This document shows positions 10,644 to 22,309 of a stretch of 64,000 bases of DNA, in pieces. Position 1 is the first letter of the stretch, and every line of letters begins with the position of its first letter. The DNA is taken from the NCBI GenBank assembly GCA_038380435.1, contig JAWZYU010000025.1, positions 47,190,691-47,254,690 of the forward strand, in the 5' to 3' direction. The notes beneath the pieces were generated by a model. It did not search any database. It was not told where the DNA came from and worked only from the letters and a program-made list of their open reading frames with translations. Position numbers and translations under genes: made by a program. Source of the stretch: Ryuthela nishihirai. Its lineage: Eukaryota; Arthropoda; Arachnida; Araneae; Heptathelidae.

Positions 10644-10765
10644 TAGAATTCTCATGCAGTGACCAAATGTTACAAGAGTAGTTCAGGGGAGTCCTATTTA
10701 GAGAAGTAAATTACACAGTCTTGTTCAATCTCCATATTCCTTGGCAACTCGGATTTTCTTATTGG
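10644..10765 (+). mobile_element. LINE 3' end fragment
   Basis: Aligns with the 3' end of the LINE at 50911-53400. Compare GTAGTTCAGG, TTAGAGAAGTAAATTACACA and GTTCAATCTCCATATTCCTT here with GTAGCTCAGG, TTGGAGAACTAAATTGCACT and GTTGAACCTCCATAGCCCAT at 53309-53372. Identity is about 70-75 percent by eye. Only the 3' end survives, as expected for 5'-truncated LINE insertions. Confidence 0.6.
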
Positions 10766-11286
10766 GGGGCTGCAAAATTTAGAGTGCATGTCATGAATTT
10801 AAGATGGCTATCAATCCAAACGGTGATCCGTGATCTTTTAAAATTTGAAGAATTTTTTTATCATTCTTATCTTACTCAAAAACATATACTTTTTTTAAAG
10901 AGGGGAGGGGAACCCATGTACCTCTCGCTGCATACGTATGTATATTGTTAATGTTATTGTTTCTGTTTAAACTAACTTTTCAAATCAATTACTTTATCTG
11001 GTATAGCTACAGTTATATTTTGTAGCTTCTACAATTCTTTCAATACTGAACACAATATTACTGAAAAATAGAGATTTAGATAGATTTTTTTCCCGTTCTT
11101 TATATTCAGCTGCAGTTTTTTCATAAAAAAAAAAGCTATTTATGAACTTACTGAGTTTCAAATCTGACTTTTTATATTGACATATTTGGTTTTTCTGTCG
11201 TACCAAGCAAGGTTGTCTACAAGAACGATACGGAATCGTCTTTTGGAAGCAGGACTACGGGCAAGAGTGCAACTGCAGGGCAGGAA
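10766..11286. other. Unique AT-rich stretch
   Basis: No gene or known repeat recognised. A 76-codon frame at 10721-10951 starts within the LINE tail and has no recognisable content. Confidence 0.4.
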
Positions 11287-14200
11287 AACCGATGCATCTG
11301 TTCTTCAGATGGAGAAACTTAAGGTAAACAAATGGTAGAACCGATACATCCATTCTTTTTTGTGGCGAAACTTAAAAAAAGAAAACAAATGATATAACTG
11401 ATGCATCCGTTCTTTTGGATGGCGACTCTTAAATAAAGAAAACAAATGATAGAACCGATGCATCTCTTCATTCAATGAAGACACTTAAAGAAAATAAATG
11501 ATAGAACCGATGCATCCGTTCTCTCGATGGAGAAACTGAAGGTAAACAAATGGTAGAACCGATGCATCCGTTCTTTTGATTGGAGACTCTTAAATAAAGA
11601 AAACAAATGATAGAATTGATGTATCCGTTCCTTTGGATGGAGACTCTTACATGAAGAAAACAAATGATAGAACCGATGCATCCGTTCTTTTGGATCAAGA
11701 CTCTTAACTAAAGAAAACAAATGATTGAATTGATGTATCCGTTCCTTTGGATGGAGACTCTTACATGAAGAAAACAAATGATAGAACCGATGCATCCGTT
11801 CTTTTGGATCAAGACTCTTAAATAAAGAAAACAAATGAGAGAACCGATGCATCCGTTCTATCGATCGAGAAACTTAAAGAAAACAAAAATATTAGAATAG
11901 ACGCATTCGTTCATTTGGATGGTGACTCTTAAATAAGGAAAACAAATGTTAGAACAGATGCATTCGTTCATTTGGATGGTGACTCTTAAATAAGGAAAAC
12001 AAATGTTAAAACAGATGCATTCGTTCATTTGTGTGGAGACTCTTAAATAAAGAAAACAAATGTTAGAACTGATGCATCCGTTATTTTGGATGGAGACTCT
12101 TAAATAAAGAAAACAAATGTTAGAACTGATGCATCCGATCTTTTGGATGGAGACTCTTCAATAAAGAAAACAAATGTTAGAACTGATGCATCCGTTCTTT
12201 TGGATGGAGACTCTTAAATAAAGAAAACAAATAATAGAAATCATGCTTCCGTTCTTTCGGATGGAGACTCTTAAATAAAGAAAACAAATGTTAGAACTGA
12301 TGCATCCGTTCTTTTGGATGGAGACTCTTAAATAAAGAAAACAAATGTTAGAACTGATGCATCCGCTCTTTTGGACGGAAACTCTTAAATAAAGAAAACA
12401 AATGTTAGAACTGATGCATCCGTTCTTTTGGATGGAGACTCTTCAATAAAGAAAACAAATGTTAGAACTGATGCATCCGCTCTTTTGGACGGAAACTCTT
12501 AAATAAAGAAAACAAATGTTAGAACTGATGCATCCGTTCTTTTGGATGGAGACTCTTCAATAAAGAAAACAAATGTTAGAACTGATGCATCCGTTCTTTT
12601 GGATGGAGACTCTTAAATAAAGAAAACAAATAATAGAAATCATGCTTCCGTTCTTTTGGATGGAGACTCTTAAATAAAGAAAACAAATGTTAGAACTGAT
12701 GCATCCGTTCTTTTGGATGGAGACTCTTAAATAAAGAAAACAAATGTTAGAACAGATGCATTCGTTCATTTGTATGGAGACTCTTAAATAAAGAAAACAG
12801 ATGTTAGAACTGATGCATCCGTTCTTTTGGATGGTGACTCTTAAATAAGGAAAACAAAGGTTAGAACAGATGCATTCGTTCATTTGGATGGTGACTCTTA
12901 AATAAGGAAAACAAATGTTAGAACTGATGCATCCGTTCTTTTGGATGGAGACTCTTAAATAAAGAAAACAAATGTTAGAACTGATGCATCCGTTCTTTTG
13001 GATGGAGACTCTTAAATAAAGAAAACAAATGTTAGAACTGATGCATCCGCTCTTTTGGACGGAAACTCTTAAATAAGGAAAACAAATGTTAGAACTGATG
13101 CATCCGTTCTTTTGGATGGAGACTCTTAAATAAAGAAAACAAATGTTAGAACAGATGCATTCGTTCATTTGTATGGAGACTCTTAAATAAAGAAAACAAA
13201 TGTTAGAACTGATGCATCCGTTCTTTTGGATGGAGACCCTTAAATAAAGAAAACAAATGTTAGATCTCATGCATCCGTTCTTTTGGATGGAGACTCTTAA
13301 ATAAAGAAAACAAATGTTAGAACTGATGCATCCGTTCTTTTGGATGGAGACTCTTAAATAAAGAAAACAAATGTTAGAACTGATGCATCCGTTCTTTTGG
13401 ATGGAGACTCTTAAATAAAGAAAACAAATGTTAGAACTGATGCATCCGCTCTTTTGGACGGAAACTCTTAAATAAAGAAAACAAATGTTAGAACTGATGC
13501 ATCCGTTCTTTTGGATGGAGACTCTTAAATAAAGAAAACAAATGTTAGAACAGATGCATTCGTTCATTTGTATGGAGACTCTTAAATAAAGAAAACAGCT
13601 GTTAGAACTGATTCATCCGTTCTTTTGGATGGTGACTCTTAAATAAGGAAAACAAATGTTAGAACAGATGCATTCGTTCATTTGGATGGTGACTCTTAAA
13701 TAAGGAAAACAAATGTTAGAACTGATGCATCCGTTCTTTCGGATGGAGACTCTTAAATAAAGAAAACAAATGTTAGAACTGATGCATCCGTTCATTTGTA
13801 TGGAGACTCTTAAATAAAGAAAACAAATGTTAGAACTGATGCATCCGTTCTTTTGGATGGAGACTCTTAAATAAAGAAAACAAATGTTAGAACTGATGCA
13901 TCCGTTCTTTTGGATGGAGACCCTTAAATAAAGAAAACAAATGTTAGAACTGATGCATCCGTTCTTTTGGATGGAGACTCTTAAATAAAGAAAACAAATG
14001 TTAGAACTGATGCATTCGTTCTTTTGGATGGAGACTCTTAAATAAAGAAAACAAATGTTAGAACTGATGCATCCGCTCTTTTGGACGGAAACTCTTAAAT
14101 AAAGAAAACAAATGTTAGAACTGATGCATCCGTTCTTTTGGATGGAGACTCTTAAATAAAGAAAACAAATGTTAGAACAGATGCATTCGTTCATTTGTAT

Positions 14201-14660
14201 GGAGACTCTTAAATAAAGAAAACAAATGTTAGAACTGATGCATCCGTTCTTTTGGATGGAGACCCTTAAATAAAGAAAACAAATGTTAGAACTGATGCAT
14301 CCGTTCTTTTGGATGGAGACTCTTAAATAAAGAAAACAAATGTTAGAACTGATGCATCCGTTCTTTTGGATGGAGACTCTTAAATAAAGAAAACAAATGT
14401 TAGAACTGATGCATCCGTTCTTTTGGATGGAGACTCTTAAATAAAGAAAACAATGTTAGAACTGATGCATCCGTTCTTTTGGATGGACACTCTTAAATAA
14501 AGAAAACAAATGTTAGAACTGATGCATCCGCTCTTTTGGATGGAGACTCTTAAATAAAGGAAACAAATGATAGATCCGATGCATCTGTTCTTGAATAAAG
14601 AACACAATTGATGGGACCGATGCATCCGTTCTTTTTCAATGGCGGAACTTAAAGAAACCG
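11287..14660. repeat. 57 bp tandem repeat, ~58 copies, higher-order
   Basis: Consensus unit contains GAACTGATGCATCCGTTCTT, TTGGATGGAGACTCTTAAAT and AAAGAAAACAAATGTTA. Edges (before about 11900 and after about 14550) are more diverged than the core, as in a satellite homogenised from the inside. Variant units (AGATGCATTCGTTCATTTG, and CCGCTCTTTTGGACGG) recur at 399 bp = 7 units (12751, 13150, 13549), and then 627 bp = 11 units (14176). Minus-strand frames of 336 and 193 codons exist because 57 is divisible by three. Confidence 0.93.
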
Positions 14661-17155
14661 ACTTTTGAATGGCGAACTTAAATGAAGGAACGACCAATTT
14701 CCGTCAATCAGATAGTTGAGATTTTTCTTACATTATGAAGCAATAGGAGATATTGAAATGTGTCGCTATCAGCTTAATTCATTATGGGAATAATAAGAGG
14801 GGCACACTGAAAAGGAAGCATTTTTAATTGCATTTTTTTCATTGTTCCTAAAAAAATTGAGACTTCCAAACTGGCGTTTTGTACGGAAATGTAAAAAAGG
14901 TTATTTTAACAGTTTAGTCGTTTCAAGCTAGAGAGGCTTTAATCCCAACGTTAGTTTTCTTCATTTCAGTCAAATCTTTTTTAATTCAACACTCTTGGCT
15001 GTGTTGCAATTTTCATTCATATTAAAGCAGTTACTTGCGAACATAAATGAAACTGTTTTATTCGATGTGTTTGGTTAATTAGCAATTAAAAGAAATAGGA
15101 CGATTGCTTTGTGATATTATGTATTGAATAGATTTGGTGAATTGTGCCAAAAGATTGTACTTGTGGATTAATTAGGATAAACGGACTAATTGCATTTTAT
15201 GAACTGATTGCATTTATGGATTATCGGAGTAAATCTAATTCTGAGAATTTTCCTCGTGCCTTTTGGGATTCATCTATTCTTAGGTGGCAATCTTATTTGT
15301 AGAATTATTATTTGAGAAATCTAAATGAATTATTTCAACACTAGTTAAGAAAAGAATTAGGAACACGATATTCAATAAAATGCCAGCAAACTTATAAGTA
15401 GCACTATATTTCAAACACAAGTGGAAATTCATACATAACAGATTTGTTAAATAATCCTCTCTTAAGCCTACGTGTTGATAGACTCCTCGACAAAAAATTC
15501 GTCAACTTTGAGAATGTAACACTATCTGCCGATGAAGCTCTTAGTTTGGGAGGCCAACATGAACCTACAACCATTTCTAAAATAAAGAGCAGAAAATGCA
15601 AATGTGAAGAGGTAATAGAATTATACTTGGAGCATAGCTGCGGGATGCCAAGAGATTACAGATAGACAGCAACTTCCCTCTGAGCACAAACATGGGGTAC
15701 GGCTACAGACGAAGCTGTTTCAGAGGTTTAACGTTATTAAAATCTCCAACATTCTGTCGTCTTTAAACGAAACTCTTACTAGCTTGTGCTGTGAGGCCAC
15801 CTCCGCTGTTAGGAATGTTTTTGTTTCGAAACGCAAGAAAATTTGTTGATGTTAATAACTCTGCATTCTGTGTGACTGCACCTACAGAACTGCTAAAGTA
15901 GAGTAATTTCATCGCTTACTGTCCCGATGTTGCAGGAAGTGGGTTTCTGCTGATAGAGAGGCGCTACCAGAGTCTATTGCATCAAGCGACGCTGCAACAA
16001 TAAGCCTCGGTAGAGGTCAAGCGAGAGAGAGAGTCTGCAGCAACCTCCTCCTCTCTCGCTCTCAGCTGTAATTAGGAGAAGCGCGAGAGAGAGAGCCGAG
16101 ATCCAATTTCGAGCTGCTGCTGTTGCGAAGAGTGGTAATGAGTTGCCGCTTTATGACAGAAGCAGCTTTTCAATGGCAGTGAGATTAGCGCTGCAGATGG
16201 GACACAATAGATCTGTAAGGGAGGATTGCCAGTGGCCAGATATGACATGACACATAAAAAGGGTGGATTAAAAGGACGGCGTCATTGGTTGGCCCTTCTT
16301 TGCGATGCTGCAAGCCGACGCGGACACTTGCAGTACGAGACTTCCTCTAGCTGTTTACTTCAAAGTTAAAATAACAATCGCTCTCACAAAGGAAGCATTA
16401 AAAATAGCTTAGATTTTCCTTTGGGATATTCTGAATGAAACTCATACTCTTTGAAAGGATTCAGGCAACAAAATTAAACGTTAACTTTCGTAACAGACAG
16501 AATTAAGGCCGAAACTTCAACGTGTAATTATAAATGTTTTTTTTTTCTTTTGGAGACTACATTCACTTGATAATGTCGTTTGCTTGTTCGTTGGCCACGA
16601 ATAAAGAATATCTTTTGCAAATTGAAATGCGAGGAGTGGAAGGGAAACTGTAAAACGACTTCCGACATGGGTCGCAGTAAAATTTACTTCGTCGTTAGGG
16701 TGTAAATAGACAATTTAGCTTTGTAAGAAGATCATGAAACAGAAACGGTACATGAAAAGAACTTACAAGACTGCAGATATTTCACTGTACTTCCCCCCCT
16801 AAAAAACATCAAGAGAGCGAATAACTAAGCAACATTGAAATTGCAACATCACGAAGTTAAAGAGGCAGTGCCATGAAATCACAATGCATGTATGAGGAGC
16901 ATCACGAGAAGCAAGTGATTAAATTTCAAGATAGAGATGTTAAAAATACTGAACTTAAGGTGAAGAGAAAGGCGATTCTGTGCTGATTCTCGCTCAACAG
17001 ATGGCGCTGAATATCGCCCGATTCCAAGGTGGGTGGATTTACCACAGGAGGGAGGACATCAGGAGGCTTCCGTTTTTGTTTACGCTAAAGAGGGGTCCGG
17101 AACTGATTTCTAAAAATAGCTTCAATAGGAGGAAAACACCCAACGAGAAACTAAG
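14661..17155. other. Longest unique stretch, no identified gene
   Basis: About 2.5 kb without recognisable repeats. A 73-codon plus-strand frame at 15444-15665 has mixed composition and a CKC(E)E motif near its end, but I do not recognise it. GA-rich blocks at 16019-16110 are listed separately. Base composition is less AT-biased at 15900-16330. If the window contains part of a host gene or enhancer, this is one of two places I would look. Confidence 0.4.
16015..16330. promoter_or_regulatory. Possible GAGA-rich regulatory region
   Basis: Blocks GCGAGAGAGAGAGTC (16020), CTCTCTCGCTCTC (16052) and GCGAGAGAGAGAGCC (16082) flank a CAGCTG E-box (16064). Downstream are TAAAAAGGG and TTAAAAGGA (about 16256-16275) and a reversed CCAAT (CATTGGTTGG, 16286). 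In arthropods GAGA-factor sites mark promoters and enhancers. That this is one is inference; no adjoining transcript start or gene is recognised. Confidence 0.2.
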
Positions 17156-17157
17156 TA

Positions 17158-17518
17158 CAGTCGCTCAAAAAAGTATCCGAACATTATGGTTGATTGGAAA
17201 ATTCAGAAAAAATATCTGGAGCGTGTACAGCAACTGGAGCGTGTGCAGTTACTGCACACGCTCCAGTTTGCTGTGAACGGTAACTGCACACGCTCAATAT
17301 TTCCGTGAGTGAGCCTACACGACCTAGGTCTTTGTGAGCTCACACGATCCAATGTGCTGTGAACATTAACCGCAACCGCTCCAGTTTGCTGCGAACGGTA
17401 ACTGCACACGCTCAATATTTCCGTGAGTGAGCCCACACGATCCAGGTCTTTATGAGCTCACACGATCCAATGTGCTGTGAACATTAACCGCAACCGCTCC
17501 AGTTTGTTGTGAACGGGA
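17158..17518. mobile_element. MITE with 118 bp repeats, right part lost
   Basis: Left TA at 17156-17157 and terminus CAGTCGCTCAAAAAAGTATC are intact. The element proceeds directly to the 118 bp repeats (AGCGTGTGCAGTTACTGCAC palindrome at 17238) and breaks off at about 17518, where a truncated SINE-A begins. The right terminus is absent. Confidence 0.8.
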
Positions 17519-17533
17519 GTATATATGAATATA

Positions 17534-17720
17534 ACGGGAGACACTGTGCACGTTAAAGAACACGCTGGATGGCCTTGACGGGAGGCTACCATCTGTCTCC
17601 CAACAGCTGTTCCAGTGGGTCCCCTCCCCTAACCTTCTCTGAGCCTTCGGGGTCCATGTGACCTGGCCATTTAGCCCATGGTGTGCAAAAAAGTGCCGCT
17701 CAGAGGTAAAACAACCCAAC
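17534..17720 (+). mobile_element. SINE-A, 5' truncated
   Basis: Starts at CGGGAGACACTGTGCACG in the SINE middle and runs to the normal tail ACAACCCAAC. The tRNA-like head is missing. It abuts the broken MITE, so the junction probably reflects a deletion or a truncated insertion into the MITE. Confidence 0.88.
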
Positions 17721-18052
17721 TCAAATGGATGACCTTGACGAGTGACAAAGTTTTCGATATTGCTGAATAGAAAGAATTATCTCAAATACTAGGAATATAC
17801 ACAAATACACTTACTCTAAGGAACTCTCCCCGTATTGGAGTTTAAGAACTGCTGTCTTAATCGTAATAATGTTTTTTGGAGAACACGATGTATTCTTCTA
17901 CAATCTTCACGTTGCAGTTACATTTGCATTCCTCTTTATTAGCGTAAATTCTTTCGAAAACTCTTTCAAGCCATTCATCTTGATATTTTTTTATCACCTC
18001 TTCCCCTCTCCCATCAACATTCCTCTTCTGTGCAGGCTGTCCTCCTGATACA
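17721..18052. other. Short unique stretch, possible coding fragment
   Basis: A minus-strand frame (17857 to about 18045) has an acidic/basic composition with EECKCNC and a stop at 17857. It is preceded on the minus strand by an acceptor-like TATGTATCAG. I do not recognise a family. It could be a small terminal exon or chance. Confidence 0.2.
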
Positions 18053-18212
18053 TATACTACAGGAAAAAAAAATTGCAACACCTGAAAGGATTAATGCCAT
18101 TTTATTAAAAAGCATGCAGTGTTAGCATACACTGAGATGCAATTGCAATTGATTACATTATCAAAAAAAGGTTGGAAAACTACCACTTTATTTACCCGGT
18201 AAAGTGGTATAA

Positions 18213-19926
18213 TTAATATGATGTCGAACCGCCCCGCACAGCAATGCATTCGCGAACACGGCGGGGAAGGCTATTACACAGCTCTATAATGTCTTCCTGA
18301 GGGATAGAACGCCAAATAGCATGAAGTCGCTGTTCCATTTCAGCGACAGTGGTTGGCGCACCTCTTGGGTGTTGTTGGAGCTGTCGACCCATCACGTCCC
18401 AGACATCTTCAATAAGTGAAAGATCCGGCGAGCGTGCTGGCCATGGTAGTACCTGAACATTTTACTCGTGTAGATACTGTAGACTAATGCGGGTTGTGGG
18501 GGGGATGGGCGTTATCTTGCCGGTAAAAGGTTCCGTGCTGCTGAACAAATGGGACAGCCACTGGCTGCAAAATGTTGGTAACGTATCGTTGGACAGTTAG
18601 AGATCCTCTTATGATGACCAGTTATGACCGAGATGTCCGACTAATGTCACCGCACACCAAGACACCAGGTGCTGGAGCTGTGTGACGATGTCACACGGCA
18701 GACATCATCACACAGCTTTCACTTTCCTCTGAATGACGGCGAACACATTGTCTACCATCGTGCTGACCAAGACGAAAACGAGCTTCGTCACTAAACACCA
18801 CGGTATTCCACTGTTGTTCATTCCAGTTCTGTCTGAGGTAACACCACTGAAGACGCGTTTGCATCTGAGCAGATGTAAGGGGGGCAAACGCAGTGCCAGA
18901 CGATATGCTCGCAATGTAAACTGTAAAAGCCTGTTGTTTACCATCCACCTGGTAGGTATTCGATGTGTTGCCTGTTGCTAGTCCCTTTGCAGCTGCGTTG
19001 CAGTCGTGAATCTGTCACACAATGCCATGCGTACCAAATAGCGGTCTGTCGCTCCATTGTCATACGTCGTTTTCCTGATCTTTGTCGGCGTGTGCTGGAT
19101 ATTTTTTTTTTTGAACCAACTGACACCATATGTCCCCTCCAATAGGGGACCACCTTGTCGTGGTGGAGGGGTCTAGGGTCCAGCAACCCGGTCGAAGGCT
19201 GTGCCGACACCGGTTGGACATAGCCAAGACCAACCGAGGTTGAGGATGCTGCTGACCGGTTGGACGTGCTGGTTGGACTGTGACGGTGTCCGAGACCTCA
19301 CCTCTCAGGTGCTCTGGGTGAGCAGTTCGAGGGCTCGGCAGAACGGATTTGGTCCCCTAGTAGGCCAGAGCCCTCTCAAAAAGTCTGGGCCTTACTAAGA
19401 GTCTCCTCCCCGGACGCCGAGCGAACTTGGATCTATATATCCTTGTTCATGGCTAACCGGGGAACAGATTAAAGTTAGGTTTCTTCCGGTGGTCAGCTTT
19501 CCTTCTATAGGACTGCTGCCATGTGAGGCTGGGGTTGAGGTGCGCCTATAGGGCGTATTCCTTGCCCCCGGCTCTAGATAAGCACGGCTTTTCATAACTG
19601 GTAGTGTCGTATAGGCGGAATCGGGAATTGCCGTGGTTGCTTAAGATCGCAACGCAAGAGAGGTGACACCATATATGTACAATGGTGCTGGAACTGCGGT
19701 CAACAAGATTGCCCACATCTCTGTACGACAAATCAGCTTCTCTAAAGCCGATGATTCTTCCACGCTCAAAGTCTGTTAATTGTTCGAACGGCTGTCGACG
19801 TCTGTGTAAGAGCATCTTTTGCGGTTTAGGACAATTTCCACAATGTTTTGTCAACCAGGGAGCTTTGGTTGCCTTTATCTGTTTTTGATTGCTCCGCACC
19901 TGTGACGTCAGCTCGCGCCTTTCCAA
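18213..19926 (-). pseudogene. Tc1-like DD34E transposase, broken
   Basis: Transposases of this family cut and paste the element at TA sites. The N-terminal helix-turn-helix region is readable at about 19650-19800 (QLTDFERGRIIGF, LSYRDVGNLVDRSSSTI). After the insert, SGKRRMTMERQ is seen near 19080. The first catalytic Asp lies in VVFSDEARFRL (about 18772-18802), the second in QDNAHPP (codon 18514-18516), and the Glu in SPDLSLIEDVWD (codon 18408-18410). The last two are 103 bases apart, i.e. 34 codons plus one extra base in a G run, so DD34E with a frameshift. Several stops make it non-functional. Confidence 0.8.
19132..19663. mobile_element. ~530 bp insert with TSD inside Tc1 transposase
   Basis: Splits the transposase between its DNA-binding and catalytic parts. 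Flanked by an 11 bp duplication TGACACCATAT (19121-19131 and 19664-19674). It starts near a hairpin-like CCCCTCC...GGGGACCACCTTGTCGTGG, is GC-richer than its host, and has no A-tail I can define. The TSD length fits a LINE-mobilised retroposon. I do not recognise the family. Confidence 0.6.
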
Positions 19927-20049
19927 TCATTTCGATCGTCTTGTAAACCTAATCATTTCCATGCATTTCCGTATACTATCGCCTCCCTAAATTTCGTCAC
20001 ATTTGCATAACTTCTTTCGAGTGTTGCATTTTTTATTTCCTGTAGTGTA

Positions 20050-20880
20050 TATAGAAGGATGCTCACATTAATTCTGATCTTCAAAAGCATAATGTCACAG
20101 CTTTACTACAATGACATCAAAAGTCTTAGCCCTATTGGTTATGATAAGTTGGCAACGTAATTATTTTCAGTTGGAACAACGAAAATTTCGAAAAAACTTC
20201 ACTCTGATCCCGCCCTTTATCATTTTCATATCGCTCATTTCTTATTTTTTGTACATTTCATCAGCCTTCCTTTCCTTTCTAATATTTTTACCTTTCTTGT
20301 TCGACGCGATGCCTTTTTTCTTTTATTTACTTACTTTTTTGAATTTGCTGGTTTTAATTTTTGATTTAGCAACCTTTGATTTCGTTTTTTATTTACTTTT
20401 CTTTGTTTGCGGTTCTTGTTTAATTTGTTTAGTTTTTCACTTAATTTGTTTGCCTTTTCTTTTGACTAAAGTTTTTTTTTTATTATTTCCTTGCTTTCAC
20501 TTTTGATTTTAAGCTTTTCTTTTTCATTTGTGTGCTTTTTTAACCTGATGACTTTTTTTTAAGTTCTTTTTGTTTATTTATTTCTTTTGGGTTTTGTTTG
20601 CTTACTTTTGATTTAACAGCTTTTTTTTCTTTGCTTTTGTGGATAGGTGATGCTAAAGGATTAGCAGGGATGAAATTTTCTGCATCTCTGAGAACAAACG
20701 GGAAATAGAGAGAGCAAAGGATGACGAAATGCAAGCTGTCCCCACATATCGTCATCCTAGGCGGTGGCCCAACCGTTGCTATGCCACTGAAACAGTCACA
20801 GATATATAATATCGCAGACATTACATTTCAAGGGAAGGGGAAAAGCTACTGTTAAAGGGATATCGGAAAGGATAATTTGG
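20050..20880. other. T-rich unique stretch
   Basis: A strongly T-rich strand (20200-20640) yields a 131-codon hydrophobic plus-strand frame at 20111-20506. Its composition follows directly from TTT/TTA/CTT-rich DNA, so it is not called a gene. No other feature seen. Confidence 0.4.
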
Positions 20881-20885
20881 CAACA

Positions 20886-21513
20886 TCAATCATCTGGCAA
20901 CCTTCGTGTCACGTGACACGAAGGTTGCCAGATGACTAATTTCTAAAAAAATCAATGCCAGATATTTTTTCTGAATTTAAAAAAATATCCGAACACTATG
21001 GTTGATTACAGAATTCAGAAAATATATCTGGCAATGATTTTTTTAGAAATTAGTGATCTGGCAACCTTCGTGTCACGTGATTACAGAATTCAGGAAAAAT
21101 ATCTGGAGCGTGTACAGCAACTGTACACGCTCCAGTTACCGTTCACAGCAAACTGGAGTGTGTGCAGTTAATGAACACGCTCCAGTTTGCTGTGAACGGT
21201 AACTGCACACGCTCAATATTTTCGTGAGTGAGCCCACACGATCTAGGTCTTTGTGAGCTCACACGATCCAATGTGCTGTGAACATTAACCGCTCCAGTTT
21301 GGTGTGAACAGTAACTGCACACGCTCAATATTTCCGTGAGTGAGCCCACACGATCTAGGTCTTTGTGAGCTCACACGATCCAATGTGTTGTGAACATTAA
21401 CCGCAACCGCTCCAGTTTGCTGTGAACGGTAACTGCACACGCTCCATATTCATTGCATTATATATTCATACGCATTATATATATATTAAAAAATATCCGA
21501 ACACTATGGTTGA
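20886..21513. mobile_element. MITE with 118 bp repeats, ends lost
   Basis: Contains a complete inner palindrome around CACGTG at 20910 (GGCAACCTTCGTGTCACGTG). A second inverted arm starts ATATCCGAACACTATGG at 20994, two to three 118 bp units lie at 21115-21440, and the TTCATACGCATTATATATAT linker is at 21465. Both outer termini with TA are missing. The right side is cut by a SINE-A fragment at 21514. Confidence 0.8.
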
Positions 21514-21658
21514 TGCCCATCGGTGTCCCCATCGGTGATCGTGGGCAGGACGGGGAATTTTGCGGAGATAAATCTTAACGCTGACCCAGCTGGGACTCGA
21601 ACCCGGGAACTACAGATTACGAGCCTGGCGCGCCTACCGACTGAGCCACCCCCGCCCC
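21514..21658 (-). mobile_element. SINE-A head fragment
   Basis: Only the 5' 145 bp of the SINE (tRNA-like head and leader) remain, on the minus strand. Its inner edge (GCCCATCGGTGTCCCCATCGGTG, with a small duplication) joins directly to the MITE. No TSD is seen, so this was probably shortened by a later deletion. Confidence 0.85.
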
Positions 21659-21659
21659 A

Positions 21660-22309
21660 ATGGAAGTGGGATATGTGGGTTTATAACCTCAATTCCCCTT
21701 CAAGGAAGAGCACATATTCTAAGGCAGTCCCCCAAGATCAGAAAATCAAGCATGTCAGTGTCCCTCCCACTCATTAAACTCAAACATGTCAACTTTCCTT
21801 TCCTGTTCCCATTAGAGCTATCTGAATAAGCGACTGCGCTAGTAATTAATTATATTGGAGGAAAGTTATCAAGTAGAGAATGCCGATTCGGTGTCACAAG
21901 GGATGACGGAGACTTCTGGGAGCGTGCAAGGGTTTGCCATCCTTAGACCATTCAGCTGGGAGGAACGGAAGGCCTTGAAGTGCTTAAGCGCGTGAATCGC
22001 ACGAGCCATTACATTTCGAGAGATTTAGCGAAACTTAAAGAGCAAATGCATTTGACAACTGTTATTTTCTCGCAAGTTATGATTAATTTACTGGTGGACG
22101 AACATCAATTTTCTTATGTCGTGATGGTTTTATATCTTGTGAATTTCTTATCTGCATAAAGTGTCAAAAAGAGATTTTGATTTTAAAATGATGAATGCTC
22201 GAAGATAGTTTTTCATCGTATCTTTAGTTCAATATTTAAGTACGGTTTCTAACTGAAACACCGTGGCTGGTGACCTGTTTGCTTCAAATTAGCTTTATGT
22301 TTATTGTTA
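21660..22309. other. Unique stretch
   Basis: Nothing recognisable apart from AT-rich unique sequence. Confidence 0.4.

Larger units (their letters stand above)
18055..20047 (-). mobile_element. Tc1-like transposon, decayed
   Basis: Inverted termini ACTACAGGAAAA...TTGCAACACC (18055) and GTGTTGCA...TTTCCTGTAGT (ending 20047) face each other, with TA at 18053-54 and 20048-49. The minus strand carries a broken DD34E transposase (18213-19926). A separate retroposon-like insert sits at 19132-19663. Without it the element is about 1.45 kb, typical for Tc1-like elements. Confidence 0.85.

Noticed and set aside
12557..14194. 336- and 193-codon minus-strand genes in the 57 bp array
   Set aside because: Products of a 57 bp (19-codon) repeat. 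They end wherever a variant unit shifts the frame or adds a stop.
17041..17276. Plus-strand 98-codon gene at 16980-17276
   Set aside because: Its last third is MITE sequence and the rest is unrecognised. No splice or homology support.
20111..20506. 131-codon hydrophobic membrane-like protein
   Set aside because: It follows from a T-rich strand coding Phe/Leu. No other support for a gene.
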